Of a stretch of DNA of 8,146 bases, positions 5,875 to 8,146 are shown piece after piece. The notes beneath the pieces were generated by a model. It did no database searches. It was given only the letters and a program-made list of their open reading frames with translations, and was not told the origin of the DNA. The DNA is from Muribaculaceae bacterium (GTDB lineage: Bacteria > Bacteroidota > Bacteroidia > Bacteroidales > Muribaculaceae), in NCBI GenBank assembly GCA_016302215.1, contig JAEDNZ010000082.1:1-8146 (forward strand), in the 5' to 3' direction. A program made the position numbers and the translations under genes. Each line of letters starts with the position of its first letter. The stretch's first letter is position 1.

Positions 5875-8146
5875 ATGAGTATGAAGAAAGTATTACTATT
5901 AATGATGGTGCTCTTCGCCGCCACGACCGTCTCGGCCGCCACGGCAACAGACACCCAGACCTTTGACGACCTCGGCTGGACAGGTAGCTACGAGAAAGCC
6001 GGCTCCACCAAGTGTCCGCTGCCTGACGGTTGGTATATGATGTACGACAATGATCTTGCTACGCCTGACGCAAATACCTCCAAGCCCCGTAGCGGCAAGT
6101 ATTGCGTAGCTCAGACAGGTATTTATCCTCAAAGAGACGGCTACGCCGCCACCCTTATCATCCCTGCCAAGGCCGGCACGGTATCGGCATGGGCTTTAGC
6201 CTACGGCTATTCACAGTATGTCAGCGTCAAATTCTACAAGATGACACAGACCGGCACCGGCACATTCTCTTACGGCACCGAGCTGGCATCATATACATAT
6301 AGCAATGGCGACCTTTCATCATCATACACCGAGCTTAGCGCCACGCTCGACGAGGACGGCTACGTAGGCCTGAAATTCTGCTGCGCTTATATCGATGACA
6401 TCAGCAATACCTACGAGGTGCCCGCCACCACTCACACTGTCAGCGGCACAGTGAAGGACGCCAACGGTGCTGCCCTCAGCGGCGCCACGGTGACCCTCAC
6501 CCCGGGCTCTTATAGCGCCACCACCGATGCTAACGGCGCCTTTGCCTTCGCCGACGTGCCCGAAGGCGAATACACCGCCACGGCATCGCTCGCCGGATAC
6601 ACCTCGGCAAGCACATCTGTCAGCGTGGCTGCCGATGTCACCGGCGTGGCTCTGACGCTCTCGCCCGTGGTGACCACCGTCAGCGGCATCATCACCAAAT
6701 ACAACTCTGACAACTCTACCTCGCCGCTCGCTAACGCCAACGTGGTGCTGCGCGAACGCACATCGCAAGCCGAAGTGGCATCGACTGTCAGCGGCTCTGA
6801 CGGCTCCTTCAGCATCAGCATCACCGGCGCCATTGCCGCCGACGGCAAGTATCAGTTGGTGCCCACTCACGCTTACTATAAGTTCGCTTATGAATATCAG
6901 AATGTGACGCTCACCGAGGGTCAGACCACGAGCGATGTGTCAATAACCCTTGACCCCATCAAGCTCAAATATGTGTTCACCGTCACCGATGCCGCCACCG
7001 CTGAGCCTATCAACGATGCCACCGTGACCGTGTCGGCTGACGGCGCTGCCGCCACCGCTGCCACGTACACCTACAATGGCACCTACACCTACTCCGGCGA
7101 GGCTGAATGGATAGCCGGCATCAGCAGCTTCAGCGCCACCATCGCCCGCGAAGGCTATAAGACACAGACCACCACATTCACCTTCGACGACGAGCCGGCA
7201 ACCATAGCCCTGACCAAATACAACGCCACCGTGTTCAGCGGCGAGGTCAGCGACTCTGATGCCGAAATCCTCGTGCCCCTGGCCAACGTAAGCCTCTATG
7301 CCTACAACGATGGCGCCGAAGAGCCTTACACCTTGGTGGGCACCACCATCACCGACGAGGAGGGCGCCTTCACACTCTCGCTCGACGGCGAAGTGGTATC
7401 GACCTACAAGCTCACCGTCACCTGCGAGCACTATCGCGACTTTGAGCTTATCATCGAGAACGTGGAGCGCGAAGGCTCATACTATCGCATCTGCGACCTC
7501 ACCCCTATCTACTACACCTACACCTTCACCATCAACGATGCTCAGACCGGCGAGGCAGTGCCCACCGCCGATGCTGAAGTCACCGTCACCGCTCCTGACG
7601 GCCACTTCACCACCGTGGTCAACGTAGGCGCCGGCACATGGTCGCTCGTGGAGGCCGAATATGACCTCTCTGACCAGGAATATGTGCTCCACGCTACTAT
7701 CCCCGGATATGAGCCCCTGGAATACAGCTTCACCATCGAGGGCGAAGAGACCACCGAGACGCTCACCGTGGACCCCATAATGTACACCTTCACCGCCACA
7801 GTGGCCGACCTTGACACCGACCTGGCTATCGCTGATGCCGTAATCACCATCGGCAATGAGGCTCTGCAGCCCGACGCCGAAGGCATCTACACCTATGCCG
7901 TGCGCGCCCTCGACTATGAGGCCGGCACTGAGCTGACCGCTACGGCCACAGCAGAGAAATATGAGAATGCCGAATTTACCTTCACCTTCAGCGCCGAGCA
8001 GCCGACTGTGAACCACGCCTTCCTGCTCAAGCACGTTGCCGGCGTCAGCGACATCAACGCCGACAATAGCGGCGTGCAGCTGCGCGGCGGCAACCTCTAT
8101 ATCAGCGGCGACGCCCGCGTATATGACACCATGGGCCGCCTGGTGC
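5875..8146 (+). CDS. Exported multi-domain surface protein with carboxypeptidase-regulatory-like repeats, 3' end cut off
   Basis: 757 residues are visible and the frame is open to the right edge. A signal peptide is clear: KK at 4-5, a hydrophobic core at 6-16, and likely cleavage after VSA (19-21). Residues about 22-180 resemble a jelly-roll (cleaved-adhesin or choice-of-anchor J type) domain, with TFDDLGW near its start and VGLKFCCAYIDDI near its end. A series of about six beta-sandwich repeats of 80-95 residues follows. The first (about 186-262) is a typical CarboxypepD_reg domain, with VSGTVKDANGAALSGATVTL and TTDANGAFAF. Others begin near 268, 363, 450, 546 and 638 and become more divergent. 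From about 723 a C-terminal domain starts, with ARVYDTMGRLV (747-757) resembling the end domain of Bacteroidales secreted proteins (type IX secretion-like), so cell-surface export is likely. A second ATG at 5881 is an alternative start. No catalytic residues are recognised; an adhesive or scaffold role is inferred. Confidence 0.85.
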   Translation, partial: MSMKKVLLLMMVLFAATTVSAATATDTQTFDDLGWTGSYEKAGSTKCPLPDGWYMMYDNDLATPDANTSKPRSGKYCVAQTGIYPQRDGYAATLIIPAKAGTVSAWALAYGYSQYVSVKFYKMTQTGTGTFSYGTELASYTYSNGDLSSSYTELSATLDEDGYVGLKFCCAYIDDISNTYEVPATTHTVSGTVKDANGAALSGATVTLTPGSYSATTDANGAFAFADVPEGEYTATASLAGYTSASTSVSVAADVTGVALTLSPVVTTVSGIITKYNSDNSTSPLANANVVLRERTSQAEVASTVSGSDGSFSISITGAIAADGKYQLVPTHAYYKFAYEYQNVTLTEGQTTSDVSITLDPIKLKYVFTVTDAATAEPINDATVTVSADGAAATAATYTYNGTYTYSGEAEWIAGISSFSATIAREGYKTQTTTFTFDDEPATIALTKYNATVFSGEVSDSDAEILVPLANVSLYAYNDGAEEPYTLVGTTITDEEGAFTLSLDGEVVSTYKLTVTCEHYRDFELIIENVEREGSYYRICDLTPIYYTYTFTINDAQTGEAVPTADAEVTVTAPDGHFTTVVNVGAGTWSLVEAEYDLSDQEYVLHATIPGYEPLEYSFTIEGEETTETLTVDPIMYTFTATVADLDTDLAIADAVITIGNEALQPDAEGIYTYAVRALDYEAGTELTATATAEKYENAEFTFTFSAEQPTVNHAFLLKHVAGVSDINADNSGVQLRGGNLYISGDARVYDTMGRLV

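Noticed and set aside
6322..8034. Long minus-strand open frames (6322-6870, 6940-7431, 7477-8034)
   Set aside because: They are antisense to the exported repeat protein, with low-complexity translations. They arise from GC-biased codon positions of the real gene.

Overview
The window looks like chromosomal DNA from a gut Bacteroidales bacterium, most plausibly a member of the Muribaculaceae or a close relative. Three things point this way. Two promoters match the Bacteroidetes consensus (TAnnTTTG at -7). No gene start has a Shine-Dalgarno sequence. The flanking genes are typical Bacteroidales surface or secreted proteins: a lipoprotein alpha-amylase and a large exported protein with repeated carboxypeptidase-regulatory-like domains. 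The family-level placement is inference.

Layout from left to right. On the minus strand, 1-806 is the first 268 codons of a GH13 alpha-amylase lipoprotein, and 852-1316 is an Lrp/AsnC-family regulator just upstream of it. The regulator has its own promoter in the AT-rich gap at 1317-1457. Next, also on the minus strand, comes a compact, GC-rich pair: an 803-residue protein (5511-3100) and an apparently complete phage-type terminase large subunit (3107-1458), which overlap by eight bases. A 363-base divergent intergenic region (5512-5874) then separates this pair from a plus-strand gene that starts at 5875 and runs off the right edge. That gene encodes an exported protein with a jelly-roll-like N-terminal domain, about six Ig-like or regulatory-like repeats, and the beginning of a C-terminal sorting-type domain.

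The most interesting part is the 1458-5511 pair. The terminase keeps its ATPase and nuclease motifs, and its partner resembles, from memory, a large structural protein of Bacteroidetes prophages. No portal, capsid, small terminase, integrase or lysis gene lies beside them, and both flanks are ordinary bacterial genes. This is either the residue of a prophage or a domesticated two-gene phage-derived module. The intact frames and translational coupling favour maintained function, but this cannot be decided from one sequence. The pair is more GC-rich than its neighbours (about 62-68% against 52-58% in hand-counted lines). It is preceded by a striking CA-rich, almost G-free mRNA leader.

The amylase and Lrp-type regulator may be co-transcribed: they are 45 bases apart with no recognisable promoter or terminator between them. 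No rRNA, tRNA, CRISPR array, insertion sequence or attachment site was recognised.
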